A DNA stretch of 64,000 nucleotides from Odontesthes bonariensis (GCF_027942865.1 NC_134514.1:996169-1060168), one strand, 5' to 3'. Counted from the stretch's first letter, positions 11,045-22,375 are shown. Notes: a model not told the origin generated them from the sequence alone. Numbers and translations: made by a program.

Positions 11045-11995
11045 TTAATTGACAGTTTGGGCCAGGCGACAGGATGAAAACATCTTTAGGATGTGCTGTC
11101 TTATCTCGGTGGTTCTGATGCCGTAGATGATCGGGTTGAAGCAGCTCGGGAAGAACAGGTAAAAGATGCTGACGAAAACCCGACTGCCTGCAGAACTGTT
11201 GCTCATCCGATACGATAGGAAAGCTGTGAGAACGAAGGTCAGACCGACCACCATCACGATGATGTGGGTGATGCAGGTGTGAAGGGCTTTGGCCCCGGAT
11301 TTACCCGAACCCAACACCGAGTGGAATATGATGATGTAGGAGGTCGTGATGAGGAGGAAGTCGAGCACGAGGACGAAGAACACCGACAGCAAGCCCACCA
11401 GACTGTTGATGGCAGTGCTTCCGCAGGCCTGCTCCACCAGGGCCATGTGCTCACACAGGCAGTGGTGGATCTCATTCCTGAAGCAGTAGGACAGCGAGCC
11501 GGCCAGCGCCACCACCGCCGACACCACCACCACGTTTCTGACCAAAAGGGGGATCACAAACTTCAGGAATCTCGGTAAAGACATGTGGTCGTGGTAGGAG
11601 AGCGGCATGCAGATGGCGAAGTAGCGGTCCAGCGCCATCCAGAGCAGCACGGTGGACTGACAAGTTCCCAAGAAGTGAATGAAGTACATCTGAAGCAGGC
11701 AGCCAGTCAGAGAGATGCCCCTCCAGTCCAGCAGGATGTTCAGCAGCATGCTGGGCGCGAAGCAGAGCGGCAGGCTTAGGTCGATGCACGCCATGCAGCC
11801 AATGAGGATGCACATCGGCGAGTGGAGGTTCCTGCGCGAGCCGATGACGTACAGCAGCAGGCAGTTTGCAAACAGCGACACGGCGAACATGATCAGGACC
11901 AGGATGGCGATGACGGGCCTCAGAACTCCGATCTCACTGAAGCCCGTGAGGAGGAAATATTCATGTGAGGAGATGTTGTCCTTCAATGGCTCCAT
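11045..11995 (-). CDS. odorant receptor OR-A (class I-type, OR51/52/56-like)
   Basis: An intact single-exon odorant receptor of 316 residues, a seven-transmembrane G-protein-coupled receptor expected in olfactory neuron cilia. It has an N-terminal glycosylation site (N7-I-S) and a TM1 stretch AVSLFANCLLLYVIGS. The TM3 end is MALDRYFAIC, the second extracellular loop is rich in cysteine (CFRNEIHHCLCEHMALVEQ), and TM6 begins with KALHTCITHI. The TM7 motif is FNPIIYGIRTTEIR; the GIRT/EIR ending resembles class I receptors. The frame opens two codons earlier with GTG, so the first ATG (11995) is taken as the start. OR-B is its clear paralogue. A splice acceptor (TTTAG) lies just upstream of the ATG, next to the 10-bp array. 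The ligand is unknown. Confidence 0.93.
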   Translation of the reverse strand: MEPLKDNISSHEYFLLTGFSEIGVLRPVIAILVLIMFAVSLFANCLLLYVIGSRRNLHSPMCILIGCMACIDLSLPLCFAPSMLLNILLDWRGISLTGCLLQMYFIHFLGTCQSTVLLWMALDRYFAICMPLSYHDHMSLPRFLKFVIPLLVRNVVVVSAVVALAGSLSYCFRNEIHHCLCEHMALVEQACGSTAINSLVGLLSVFFVLVLDFLLITTSYIIIFHSVLGSGKSGAKALHTCITHIIVMVVGLTFVLTAFLSYRMSNSSAGSRVFVSIFYLFFPSCFNPIIYGIRTTEIRQHILKMFSSCRLAQTVN

Positions 11996-12007
11996 CCTCA
12001 CGTCCTC

Positions 12008-14961
12008 CTAAACCCCGATGAACCCTACTGAACCCTGCTGAACCCTACTGAACCCTACTGAACCCTACTGAACCCTGCCGAACCCTCCCGAACCCTGCTG
12101 AACCCTGCTGAACCCTGCTGAACCCTGCTGAACCCTCCTGAACCCTGCCGAACCCTCCCGAACCCTGCTGAACCCTGCTGAACCCTCCTGAACCCTGCTG
12201 AACCCTGCTGAACCCTACTGAACCCTACTGAACCCTGCTGAACCCTGTTGAACCCTGCTGAACCCTACTGAACCCTCCTGAACCCTGCCGAACCCTACTC
12301 AACCCTCCTGAACCCTACCGAACCCTCCCGAACCCTGCCGAACCCTACTCAACCCTGCCGAACCCTGCTCAACCCTACTGAACCCTGCTGAACCCTGCCG
12401 AACCCTACTCAAGCCTCCTGAACCCTACCGAACCCTGCTCAACCCTGCTGAACCCTGCTGAACCCTGCTGAACCCTACTGAGCCCTGATGAACCCTACCA
12501 AACCCTGCCGAACCCTGCTCAACCCTACTGAACCCTACCAAACCCTGCCGAACCCTACTCAACCCTCCTGAACCCTACCGAACCCTCCCGAACCCTGCTC
12601 AACCCTCCTGAACCCTCCTGAACACTGCCGAACCCTGCTGAACCCTGCTGAACCCTACCGAACCCTCCTGAACCCTGCTGAACCCTCCTGAACCCTGCTG
12701 AACCCTACTGAGCCCTGATGAACCCTACCAAACCCTGCCGAACCCTGCTCAACCCTACTGAACCCTACCAAACCCTGCCGAACCCTACTCAACCCTCCTG
12801 AACCCTACCGAACCCTCCCGAACCCTACTCAACCCTGATGAACCCTACCGAACCCTGCCGAACCCTACTCAACCCTGCTGAACCCTGCTGAACCCTACCG
12901 AACCCTGCCGAACCCTGCTCAACCCTCCTGAACCCTCCTGAACCCTGCCGAACCCTGCTGAACCCTGCTGAACCCTACCGAACCCTCCTGAACCCTGCTG
13001 AACCCTCCTGAACCCTGCCGAACCCTGCCGAACCCTGCCGAACCCTGCTGAACCCTGCTGAACCCTACCGAACCCCGCCGAACCCTGCCGAACCCTGCTC
13101 AACACTACTGAACCCTGCTGAACCCTACCGAACCCTGCTCAACCCTACCGAACCCTACTGAACCCTCCTGAACCCTGCCGAACCCTGCCGAACCCTGCCG
13201 AACCCTACCGAACCCTCCTGAACCCTACCGAACCCTACTCAACCCTCGCGAACCCTGCTGAACCCTGCTGAACCCTGCCGAACCCTCCTGAACCCTCCTG
13301 AACCCTACCGAACCCTCCTGAACCCTACCGAACCCTGCTGAACCCTGCTGAACCCTCCTGAACCCTACCGAACCCTACTCAACCCTCGCGAACCCTGCTG
13401 AACCCTGCTGAACCCTGCCGAACCCTCCTGAACCCTCCCGAACCCTGCTCAACCCTCCTGAACCCTCCTGAACACTGCCAAACCCTGCTGAACCCTGCTG
13501 AACCCTACCGAACCCTCCTGAACCCTGCTGAACCCTCCTGAACCCTGCTGAACCCTACTGAGCCCTGATGAACCCTACCAAACCCTGCCGAACCCTGCTC
13601 AACCCTACTGAACCCTACCAAACCCTGCCGAACCCTACTCAACCCTCCTGAACCCTACCGAACCCTCCCGAACCCTACTCAACCCTGATGAACCCTACCG
13701 AACCCTGCCGAACCCTACTCAACCCTGCTGAACCCTGCTGAACCCTACCGAACCCTGCCGAACCCTGCTCAACCCTCCTGAACCCTCCTGAACCCTGCCG
13801 AACCCTGCTGAACCCTGCTGAACCCTACCGAACCCTCCTGAACCCTGCTGAACCCTCCTGAACCCTGCCGAACCCTGCCGAACCCTGCCGAACCCTGCTG
13901 AACCCTGCCGAACCCCGCCGAACCCTGCCGAACCCTGCTCAACACTACTGAACCCTGCTGAACCCTACCGAACCCTGCTCAACCCTACCGAACCCTACTG
14001 AACCCTCCTGAACCCTGCCGAACCCTGCCGAACCCTGCCGAACCCTACCGAACCCTCCTGAACCCTACCGAACCCTACTCAACCCTCGCGAACCCTGCTG
14101 AACCCTGCTGAACCCTGCTGAACCCTGCCGAACCCTCCTGAACCCTTCTGAACCCTACCGAACCCTCCTGAACCCTACCGAACCCTGCTGAACCCTGCTG
14201 AACCCTACTCAACCCTGCTGAACCCTGCTGAACCCTACCAAACCCTGCCGAACCCTACTCAACCCTGATGAACCCTACCGAACCCTGCCGAACCCTACTC
14301 AACCCTGCTGAACCCTGCTGAACCCTACCAAACCCTGCCGAACCCTACTCAACCCTCCTGAACCCTACCGAACCCTCCCGAACCCTACTCAACCTTGATG
14401 AACCCTACCGAACCCTGCCGAACCCTACTCAACCCTGCTGAACCCTGCTCAACCCTCCTGAACCCTCCTGAACCCTGCCGAACCCTGCTGAACCCTGCTG
14501 AACCCTACCGAACCCTCCTGAACCCTGCTGAACCCTCCTGAACCCTGCCGAACCCTGCCGAACCCTGCCGAACCCTGCTGAACCCTGCTGAACCCTACCG
14601 AACCCCGCCGAACCCTGCCGAACCCTGCTCAACACTACTGAACCCTGCTGAACCCTACCGAACCCTGCTCAACCCTACCGAACCCTACTGAACCCTCCTG
14701 AACCCTGCCGAACCCTGCCGAACCCTGCCGAACCCTACCGAACCCTCCTGAACCCTACCGAACCCTACTCAACCCTCGCGAACCCTGCTGAACCCTGCTG
14801 AACCCTGCTGAACCCTGCTGAACCCTGCCGAACCCTCCTGAACCCTCCTGAACCCTACCGAACCCTCCTGAACCCTACCGATCCCTGCTGAACCCTGCTC
14901 AACCCTCACGAACCCTGCTGAACCCTACCGAACCCTGCTGAACCCTGCTCAACCCTGCTGG
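12008..14961. repeat. 10-bp minisatellite array (AACCCTNCTG type)
   Basis: About 295 copies of a 10-bp unit, mostly AACCCTGCTG, AACCCTACCG, AACCCTCCTG or AACCCTACTC. It begins about 12 bp upstream of the OR-A start codon. Every unit contains AACCCT, the vertebrate telomere hexamer, but the period is 10, so this is not telomere sequence. Variant markers (AACACT, AGCCCTGATG, AACCCTCGCG) recur with the same order about 850, 840 and 690 bp apart, showing higher-order duplication. Short open frames inside it are artefacts. Confidence 0.97.
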
Positions 14962-15571
14962 TCTGCAGCTGTAGGATGAGCCTGATGGAAACAAACAAAA
15001 TAAAGGAAACAAATCAATATAAGAATCAATCAATCAATCAATATAAGTAAGGGAGAATGCAGATGTGTTGCCAGCAGAGCAGAGACCCCCAGAGACCCCC
15101 AGTTCCTGATGAAGGCAAAGAAATAACTGAGGCCAGGAATATCCATTCTGAGGCTTTGATCTGATTTAATTTGATTAACGGTTTCTCTGAGTTCACGGGG
15201 AGAACCAGCCGGGAATAGAACCAGGAACCCTCTGCTGTGAGGAGACTGTGCTGACCACCTCACCACCGCTCAGCCTCAACAGCCAAACTTCTAATCTATA
15301 ATATAATAATAATATAATCTGAATATGTTCACATGTTAACCAAAGGTGTCCAATTCTATCCCAAAAAAACAATATTCATAGTTTAAAAAGCTTTTATTTG
15401 TACTTTAATACATCTTAAAGGGTCTAACTGCTGTAACAGCCAAACACAGCAAACTCACTCTGACTCTGGATTTGTGGGCCAGTTCTACCTGGAGTCTGTT
15501 CTTTAAACAGATTTAGTTGCTGATGCTGACAGAAGGATTTGAATCAATGTATCTGATAAATGAATAAATAT
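14962..15571. other. unassigned spacer
   Basis: Contains an ATCA/ATAA simple repeat (about 15010-15050) and A/T-rich stretches. No gene is recognised. Confidence 0.4.
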
Positions 15572-15750
15572 CAACTGAAATAGAAATAAAAAAAATACTT
15601 TATTCATCCCCCAATGGGGGAAACTCAAATTAGTCAAGTAGCTCAACATTTTTTTAAATATTTACAATGATTGTATTAATAACAACATTAATAATACCAA
15701 TTCTAGTAAAAAATACTACGACTAACTGATAATAATAATAAATGACTAAA
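15572..15750 (-). mobile_element. Rex1-like LINE 3' tail, inverted relative to 18035-18220
   Basis: ATACTTTATTCATCCCCCAA followed by TGGGGGAAAC is the reverse complement of a LINE 3' end with a small hairpin (CCCCCATTGGGGG). The following 150 bp match the reverse complement of 18035-18180. It is the 3' tail only, with no coding part preserved. Confidence 0.65.
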
Positions 15751-15904
15751 TAAAATAATTAATAATAAATAAGTAAAAATAATAATAAAATTAAAACAAA
15801 AAAAATTAAAGGATCCGTCCGTTTCCCAGCATCGAAACCTGTTTGGATCAAGTCAAGTAAAGAATACGGTTTAGGATTCAGTGATTAAAGCTCAAACTGA
15901 GGAG

Positions 15905-16262
15905 AGATGGAACATGAATCTGAACAGATTTGATGAGAGATTCAAAGGTTTTAAAAGAAAATCCCCTCATCAGCAGAATGAAAGGTTTCCAGGAGAAACT
16001 CATCCATGCGTTCATCTCCAGCAGACTCCATCACTGTAATGCTCTTTTAACTGGACTTCCCACAAAGAGCATTAAACATCTGGAGCTCATCCAGAACGCT
16101 GCTGCTGGAGTTTTAACCCGGACTAAGAGATCTGAACACATCACAGCAGCTTTAAAATCTTTACTCTGGCTTCCAGTCAGTCACAGAATAGATTTTAAAA
16201 GCCTGCTGATGGTTTACAATCTGTGATGTGTTCAGAGAATATAAAGCCAGCAGAGCTCTGAG
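15905..16262 (+). mobile_element. L2-clade LINE remnant, C-terminal reverse-transcriptase ORF (left half)
   Basis: A 98-residue open stretch (15930-16226) contains LIHAFISSRLHHCNALLTGL and LELIQNAAAGVLTRTKRSEH. These are typical of the region after the reverse transcriptase in fish L2-type LINEs. The L2 continues at 17222 after an inserted element. The copy is 5' truncated and not functional. Confidence 0.75.
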
Positions 16263-17221
16263 ACAAAATATGACTTTGGTAAAAGTCCAAGTCACTGACT
16301 GAAATGTTACTCGAGTTAAAGTCTTAAAGTATCCGAAACGTCTTGTACTTAAGTATGAGAATTACTGTAAAAATAGATGTACTTAAGTAATGTAATGAAA
16401 AGTATAAGTAAAAAGTAAACAAGGCAAATGCAGTTTGAATGACATTTTTTATATTTTGGGTAAACTTTGAAGGTCAAATACACTTAAAATCTGCACACAA
16501 CCAAGTGCAGGCAAAATTTAGACCAGGTTTAGACAGAAAATACAAACTTTGTGAACCTTTAAGTTTTTCTTTCTTCTTGCTGAAAATGAGGCGTACATTA
16601 CACCTTTAAGAAAAAAATGAAACAAAAGAGGCTGCTACTGTTATTGCCATCATTATAAACAAAATTTAAAGAAAAAAATAGGAGAAAACTGCAGCTTATC
16701 TGGCATCTGAAGAGGGAGTCCAGTTTGAAACCCCTTTTGTAAAGCTTTCTAAAAAATAAATAAAATAACTCAGTACAGAAAATGCGGCCAACATCACCAA
16801 GAAAAAAAGCTGTTAAACTTCACAAGCTGTAGGAGGTGCACACACAACCGCTCATTATACAAAAGAAAAAAGAGTTGGGAGGGAACTGCAGCTTATCTGG
16901 CATCTTTTTCATAAAACTACCGTAAAACCTAAAAAAGGGGAGTTTCTGTAAGATAGAATTTCCACGTCTTTGGGCAGGCAGAACATGCATGGGGTCAGAA
17001 CACTGCTGCGTTTTTTCTCTCTCCCTAACTCTTTTTTTTTGTAACAAGTAACTAAACCGAACAATGAAAATGGAGTAAAAGTATGCAATTAAGTTCGGAA
17101 ATATAGTGAAGTAAAAGTGAAAGTTGTCAAAAAATTTTAAACTCGAGGAAAGTACAAAGTATTCCAAAATATACTTAAGTACAGTAGTGAAGTATTTTTA
17201 CTTCGTTACTTTACAACACTG
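16263..17221. mobile_element. hAT-like non-autonomous element inserted in L2
   Basis: The right end reads ACTTCGTTACTTTACAACAC followed by TG, the reverse complement of a CAGTGTTGTAAAG terminus seen in fish hAT elements. Related TACTTAAGTA motifs are present near both sides (16350-16390 and 17170-17185). Flanking L2 coding sequence resumes at 17222. A left terminus and 8-bp target duplication could not be identified, so the left side may be truncated. No transposase is visible. Confidence 0.5.
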
Positions 17222-17600
17222 GCTGCAAACAAGTGGAACAAACTGCCAGTGGAGATTAAACTTTCACCAAATGGAGACATTTTTAAATCCAGGTTAAAGA
17301 CATTTCTGTTCTCATGTGTCTATGCATGAAATCTGCACGCTATCTTTGAACTTATCTGGACTGTTGCTGGTTTTTAAATTCATTTAAATGATTTTATTTG
17401 TTTCTCTTTATATTCTTTTATGTATTTTATTTCTTTCTCTTTATATTCTTTTAATCATTTAAATGATTTTATTTGTTTCTCTTTATATTATTTTATGTAT
17501 TTTAATGCTTCTTGCACTCCCTGCTGCAATGCTTTTATTTTATGTGAAGCACTTTGAACTGTTTTGGACATGATTTGATTTGATTTGAGACTGAACTTGT
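17222..17600 (+). mobile_element. L2-clade LINE remnant (right half and 3' UTR)
   Basis: Reading continues as NKWNKLPVEIKLSPNGDIFK and SRLKTFLFSCVYA before a stop, the usual L2 C-terminus. It is followed by GTGAAGCACTTTGAACTG and a TGATTTGATTTGA 3' repeat. The 3' UTR contains a tandem duplication of TTTGTTTCTCTTTATATT. Confidence 0.75.
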
Positions 17601-18034
17601 GGTGGAATCACTGCATTTTCCCAGTAAACACGCCACCTGTTCCCTGTGTGAGCAGGTAGATGGAATCCATCCCTCCTCTGTTTTAATCTGAATACAGATA
17701 CAGAATGTTCTGGAACAGAACTGACACATGAAGCCTGTAAAAAGCCAAACTCCTGCACGATGAGGCCTGCAGCCGCTTTCCTGATCTGACTAAAAACCCT
17801 CCCAGCTGCTCACCGCTGAAACAACTTTTTAATATTCTAATAACACAAGAAAGGAAGCACCACAAGTGACAGAAACTGACTAAAGATTTGGTTTTTATTA
17901 TCGGCAGCAAGTCTGTGTAGCTCTCAATTTTTCTCGTCGTTTATTTGATTATTTGTCATTTTTATTGATCTGCTTTTTTGTTTTATTTTAATTTCTTTGA
18001 CAATGTGCAATACTACTAAAGCTTTATTTATTTG
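17601..18034. other. unassigned spacer
   Basis: A/T-rich; no gene or repeat family recognised. Confidence 0.4.
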
Positions 18035-18220
18035 TTTATTTAGTCATTTATTATTATTATTATTATTATTAGTTAGTAGTATTTTTTACTAGAATTGGTA
18101 TTATTATTGTTGTTTATACAATCATTGTAAATATTTAAAAAAATGTTGAGCTACTTGAATACTTTGAATTTCCCCCATTGGGGGATGAATAAAGTATTTT
18201 TCTATTCTATTTCTATTCTA
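18035..18220 (+). mobile_element. Rex1-like LINE 3' tail
   Basis: GTTGAGCTACTTGAATACTT leads to a CCCCCATTGGGGG hairpin, GATGAATAAAGTAT, and a TCTATTCTATTTC terminal tandem. It is the inverted partner of 15572-15750. Together the two tails face each other across about 2.3 kb of L2 and hAT sequence. Confidence 0.7.
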
Positions 18221-18800
18221 AAGAGGAAGCCCAGATCCTAATGCAGCTTAAACATTTAGAGATATTACACACTCATACAGGGAAAAAGAGCAGAAGAAGT
18301 TCAGCTTTCCTCAGAGCAGAGATGAAGATGCTGGAGAAAACACAAGAAATCCAACATAATGTCACGTATGTGCAGAGAAATCAGATCAGCTTCCTGTGTC
18401 GGATGTGAGGATGAAGAAATGAAAGTTAGAGTTGGAGCTGAACCAGCTGAACCAGTTCTGCCGGTTAAAGCCGAGCACGGAGCCGTTTACCTGTTGCTGT
18501 CTGGAGTTTGTTTCTGAACGTGTCGGCAGCTTGAAGACGTCTTCTCCGTCTGTACGTCAACCCGCCGACTCTGCCCTTTAATGTTCTCTGTCCGACGCTG
18601 CCATTGGCTGAAAGTTTCAGGAATATGTGCAGATACCCCCACAGACAAGGGAAGAAGAGAAGAAAGAAATATTAATATTAAAAAAAAGTTTTTCTGAAGC
18701 ACGTGGTGAATTAGACTAAATCTACCTCCAAACGTGAAGGTAAAAGTCAGAGCTCAGATATAATGGGAGTGAACGGGGGTTTGGGTGATTTCAGAGAATG
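18221..18800. other. unassigned intergenic sequence
   Basis: No feature is recognised. Short minus-strand frames here have no family resemblance. Confidence 0.4.
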
Positions 18801-18801
18801 A

Positions 18802-18860
18802 GGCTGTGTTCGAAACCGCATACTACATACTACATACTGCATACTGCATACTGCATACTA

Positions 18861-18894
<34 letters not shown>

Positions 18895-18895
18895 A

Positions 18896-18929
<34 letters not shown>

Positions 18930-18972
18930 ACATACTGCATACTACATACTACATACTACATACCACATACTA

Positions 18973-19013
<41 letters not shown>

Positions 19014-19028
19014 ACATACCGCATACTA

Positions 19029-19076
<48 letters not shown>

Positions 19077-19120
19077 ACATACTGCATACTGCATACTGCA
19101 TACTACATACTGCATACTGT

Positions 19121-19153
<33 letters not shown>

Positions 19154-19739
19154 ACTCGATCAGACAGTATGCAGAGCGTTTACCCACAATGCATTGCGCT
19201 CCTGCCCGAGCCGAAATCAGCCGGCCTGAAGCTGATTTCCCTTAAGCTCTAAACTCTGTAAACTTTAGCAACATTTGAAACATTTTCAGGTGAGAAAGTA
19301 GTCGTTTAGATCCCCAACGTGTTGAAAACCTGACAAAATACCGGCTGTTTACCATTTAGTTCCCACGAATTCGGCGCTACTAAAGCTAGCCGCAGTGAGC
19401 AACGCACTTCCGGTTATTTTCACAAAATAAAATACCCGTTGCCTTTTATCATAGGGAAAGCCATTACCATACAATTGGTGCTTTTGTTCTGAAAACAGGA
19501 AGTGAACCTGCCCTCGTAGCTAGCTTGAAACTGCCGTTTTGACAGGAAATGACGATCGGCCACGTCACGTTACGTTGCATCTTGGGTAGTTTGAGTATGA
19601 GTAGTAACCTCATGATGCATACCCAACATTTAGGAGAATCTAGTATGCATCCGGGAACTTCTCGCTTACTCAAACTCGCATACTAACTCAAAAAGTTAGT
19701 AGGAGTAGTAGGAGAAGTATGCGGTTTGGAACACAGCTT
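18802..19739. mobile_element. MITE with GCTGTGTTC..AACCGCATACT termini
   Basis: The left end GCTGTGTTCGAAACCGCATA and the right end, read in reverse, GCTGTGTTCCAAACCGCATA, form inverted termini 0.94 kb apart. A possible TGAG duplication flanks them with one odd base. The left terminus runs directly into the 7-bp array. The interior has no coding sequence. The superfamily is not assigned. Confidence 0.6.
18822..19155. repeat. 7-bp minisatellite (CATACTG/CATACTA)
   Basis: About 47 tandem heptamers alternating between CATACTG and CATACTA. The array starts within the MITE terminal repeat (CCGCATACTACATACT), which already contains the heptamer. Open frames across it have no coding meaning. Confidence 0.95.
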
Positions 19740-20292
19740 GAGTTATTAAGTGCATGTAGACACCTTAATCTGACTAAGAACTGGATCGGATGGGATTCAG
19801 ACCCCGAGATAACTGGGTTGAAAGTCACTCTAAACCTGCTTGTAGACGCTGAAGCACGTGGTGAATCAGACTTTGCGTTCTGCGCATGCTCCAGATGTTT
19901 TCCCGGGGTCGTGACCCGGAAGTCAAAGGAGACGATATTCCTGTTGTTGTCGCCGTCAGAAACAAACAAACAACGCGATGGAGAATGCTCCGTTGGGCAT
20001 CGAGTTTGTGCAACAAGCAGCTCATCACAGACCAAATGTAGAGGGACGTAGCTTCATCTGGCTCTGCGTTCTCCATCTTTCTCCAATGCCTGAGTTTGTT
20101 GTTGTTGTTGGTGGTGCAGAGGTCAACAGGAAGTGGCTCTATTAGCAACAGCTGGAATGGGTACAGCGCCACCTATCATACCGGGGTATGACACGCTTTG
20201 TGCCTCTGATCCCATTCATTCACCGCCATATATCCAAGGAGAATTACCCAACTGTAGCTGTAATCTGATTACTCTCACCATGCAGTCCTCCT
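19740..20292. other. unassigned sequence, possibly an old MITE
   Basis: It contains GTGCATGTAGACACCTTAAT near the left and TGTAGCTGTAATCTGATTAC near the right, plus a TTG microsatellite at 20097-20112. These suggest an old DNA element, but no termini or target duplication could be fixed. Confidence 0.3.
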
Positions 20293-22175
20293 GTCACATC
20301 TCAGTAATTATGTTGGCATCCACAGCTCTGCATTGAAGTGGTTTGCGTCTTACTCGTCCAGTAGAACCTTCTCCGTTATGGTTGGTGACCTTTCCTCTAT
20401 CAGTGCTCCTCTCTCCTGTGGAGTGCCTCAAGGATCTATTCTTGGCCCTATCCTCTTCTCGTTGTACATGCTATCAATTATAGCCAGCCACAACCTTTCT
20501 TTCCACTGTTATGCAGACGATTTACACATTTATCTACCATTGAAGCCAAACAGTAACAGTGCACAATGTTCTTTGTTTAATTGTTTTGCTGATATTAAAG
20601 CGATACTCCGGAGTAGATTCAACCTGGGGTCATTTGAACCGTGATATCCAGCCAAGTAGCCCAGCCGCAGTTTTTTCGATATTGGCTGAACATCAGCTGA
20701 GTTACTGAGTTATCCAGAATAGCTTCGTACAAGGGTTAATGGATCCTGGTCCGTATCTCCAAAATTACCACACTAAAATCACATGCCATGACACCAAACT
20801 TCTACAGTGATACAAATATGGTCTGTCCTCACAAAACGATGCATTTGGAAGTTTGTACATAGTCAAGGAGTTTATTATTATCAACACAAGCCTGATAGCT
20901 TCTCTGCTGCTAAAGCTGTGTCGACGTCACTTCAGGGAGCTTCAAAATAAGATGAGGGTTGATCTACTACTGTAGACAACAAAGCAAGGCTGCTCAGTTT
21001 CTCCATTGATAAAATAATTTCACAACTCTACAACATAAAAATTCATAAAAAAACATGTAGAATATAGCATATACTTTGGTGTCATGGCATGTGATTTTAG
21101 TGTGGTAATTTGGAGATACGGACCAGGATCCATTAACCCTTGTACGAAGCTATTCGGGATAACTCAGTAACTCAGCTGATGTTCCGCCAATATCGAAAAA
21201 ACTGCGGCTGGGCTACTTGGCTGGATATCACGGTTCAAATAACCCCAGGGTGAATCTACTCCGGAGTATCGCTTTAAGCCCAAAACTTTCTTCATGTAAA
21301 TGATGACCAAACTGAATGCATTGTGTTTGGGGACACTGTGACGGCTGGCTTTGGCACCTTGTCTTCAAAGCTCAGTTCAACCATCAGAAATCTGGGAGTG
21401 ACCTTTGACCTTTGACCTGAGGTTGGACGAACAAATGAACAAGGTCGTCAGGACTAGTTTTTTCCAGCTGCGTCTCCTGGCCAAAGTTAAAATGTTTTTA
21501 AGTGGTCATGACCTTGAGAAAGCCGTCCATGCCCTGATAAGTTCATAAGATCAGACTGTTTTAATGCTCTTTATGTGGGCGTCTCCCAGTCTTCTCTCAG
21601 CCGCCTTCAGCTGGTGCAGAACGCTGCTGCCCGTCTTTTAACCAACACCAACAGACGTGTGCACATCACTCCTGTTCTTAACTCCCTCCATCGGCTTCCT
21701 GTCCTTTATAGAACTGATTTTAACCTTTTAATGTGTGTTTTTAAAGCTCTTAACGGCCTCGCCCCGTCGTATTTATCTGAGCTTTTAACAGTCCTGGTAG
21801 AGCTCTGAGGTCAGCAGATCAGTTTCTGCTGGAAGTGCCCAGGTCAGAATACAAACCCTGGGGTGAGCGAGCCTTTTCCCAAAGCTGCCCCCAGGCTCTG
21901 GAATAAGCCCCCCGTCCAGCTGCGTCTTATTTCTGACCTGGGCCTCTTCACATCTGGGCTAAAAACCTACTTATTTAGGATGGCTTTAATACCCAGTAGC
22001 ATGATGACACTTTTATCTGATTAGATTTTGTTGTACTTTACTTTCACTGTTCTTTTATTGTTTTTATTTGTTTTTACTTCTTCTTCTCTTTATTTTTCAC
22101 CTGCTGTACAGCACTTTGGTACATCGTAAGGATTGTCTGTAAAGGGCTGTAGAAATAAAATACATTTACATTTAT
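20293..22175 (+). mobile_element. L2-clade LINE, 5' truncated, split by a TTAA element
   Basis: The left part encodes reverse-transcriptase motifs ALKWFASYSSSRTFSVMVGD, CGVPQGSILGP and the catalytic-site YADDLHIYL. After the insertion at 20599-21273, frames continue with KTECIVFG-like and GVSQSSLSRLQLVQNAAARL. The hallmark L2 run LLTNTNRRVHITPVLNSLHR is at about 21637-21700. The element ends with CAGCACTTTGGTACATCG and an ATAAAATACATTTACA tail. Frameshifts and the insertion make it a pseudo-element. Known L2 proteins have an endonuclease upstream, which is missing here. Confidence 0.85.
20599..21273. mobile_element. TTAA-flanked element with about 220-bp inverted repeats
   Basis: TTAA (20595-20598 and 21274-21277) flanks AGCGATACTCCGGAGTAG at the left and its inverse at the right. 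Inverted homology extends inward for roughly 200 bp, through CCAGCCAAGTAGCCCAGCCG and ACCACACTAAAATCACATGC. Four-base TTAA duplications are used by piggyBac and Kolobok superfamilies; long inverted repeats make it a foldback-like MITE. It interrupts the L2 reading frame. Confidence 0.85.
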
Positions 22176-22375
22176 TAGCTGAGGTTGAGACATGAAATCA
22201 GGCTTAATGTGACATTTGGTTGCTCAGGGTGTCGTCCACAGAGGAGTGATGCTGCTGTGTAACCTGCTGTAACAGGTAGGTGATCTTAACCACCAGCAGG
22301 TGGTGCCCAAGCTGCAGCCCTTGGTCCTCTCTCAGCGCTTTAGGTTGACTTTGGAACCGGCTCATTCATTCCTAC
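22176..22375. other. unassigned spacer
   Basis: Nothing recognised. Confidence 0.4.

Noticed and set aside
11264-11813. Secondary frames overlapping OR-A (and the 258-codon frame over OR-B at 23926-24702)
   Set aside because: Shadow frames of the receptor genes without domain content.
11996-12001. Upstream GTG start adding two codons to OR-A (and four codons to OR-C)
   Set aside because: Vertebrate odorant receptors start at ATG; the first in-frame ATG aligns with the paralogue.
12008-14961. Interstitial telomere sequence
   Set aside because: AACCCT occurs once per 10 bp rather than in tandem hexamers, so it is a minisatellite with a telomere-like core.
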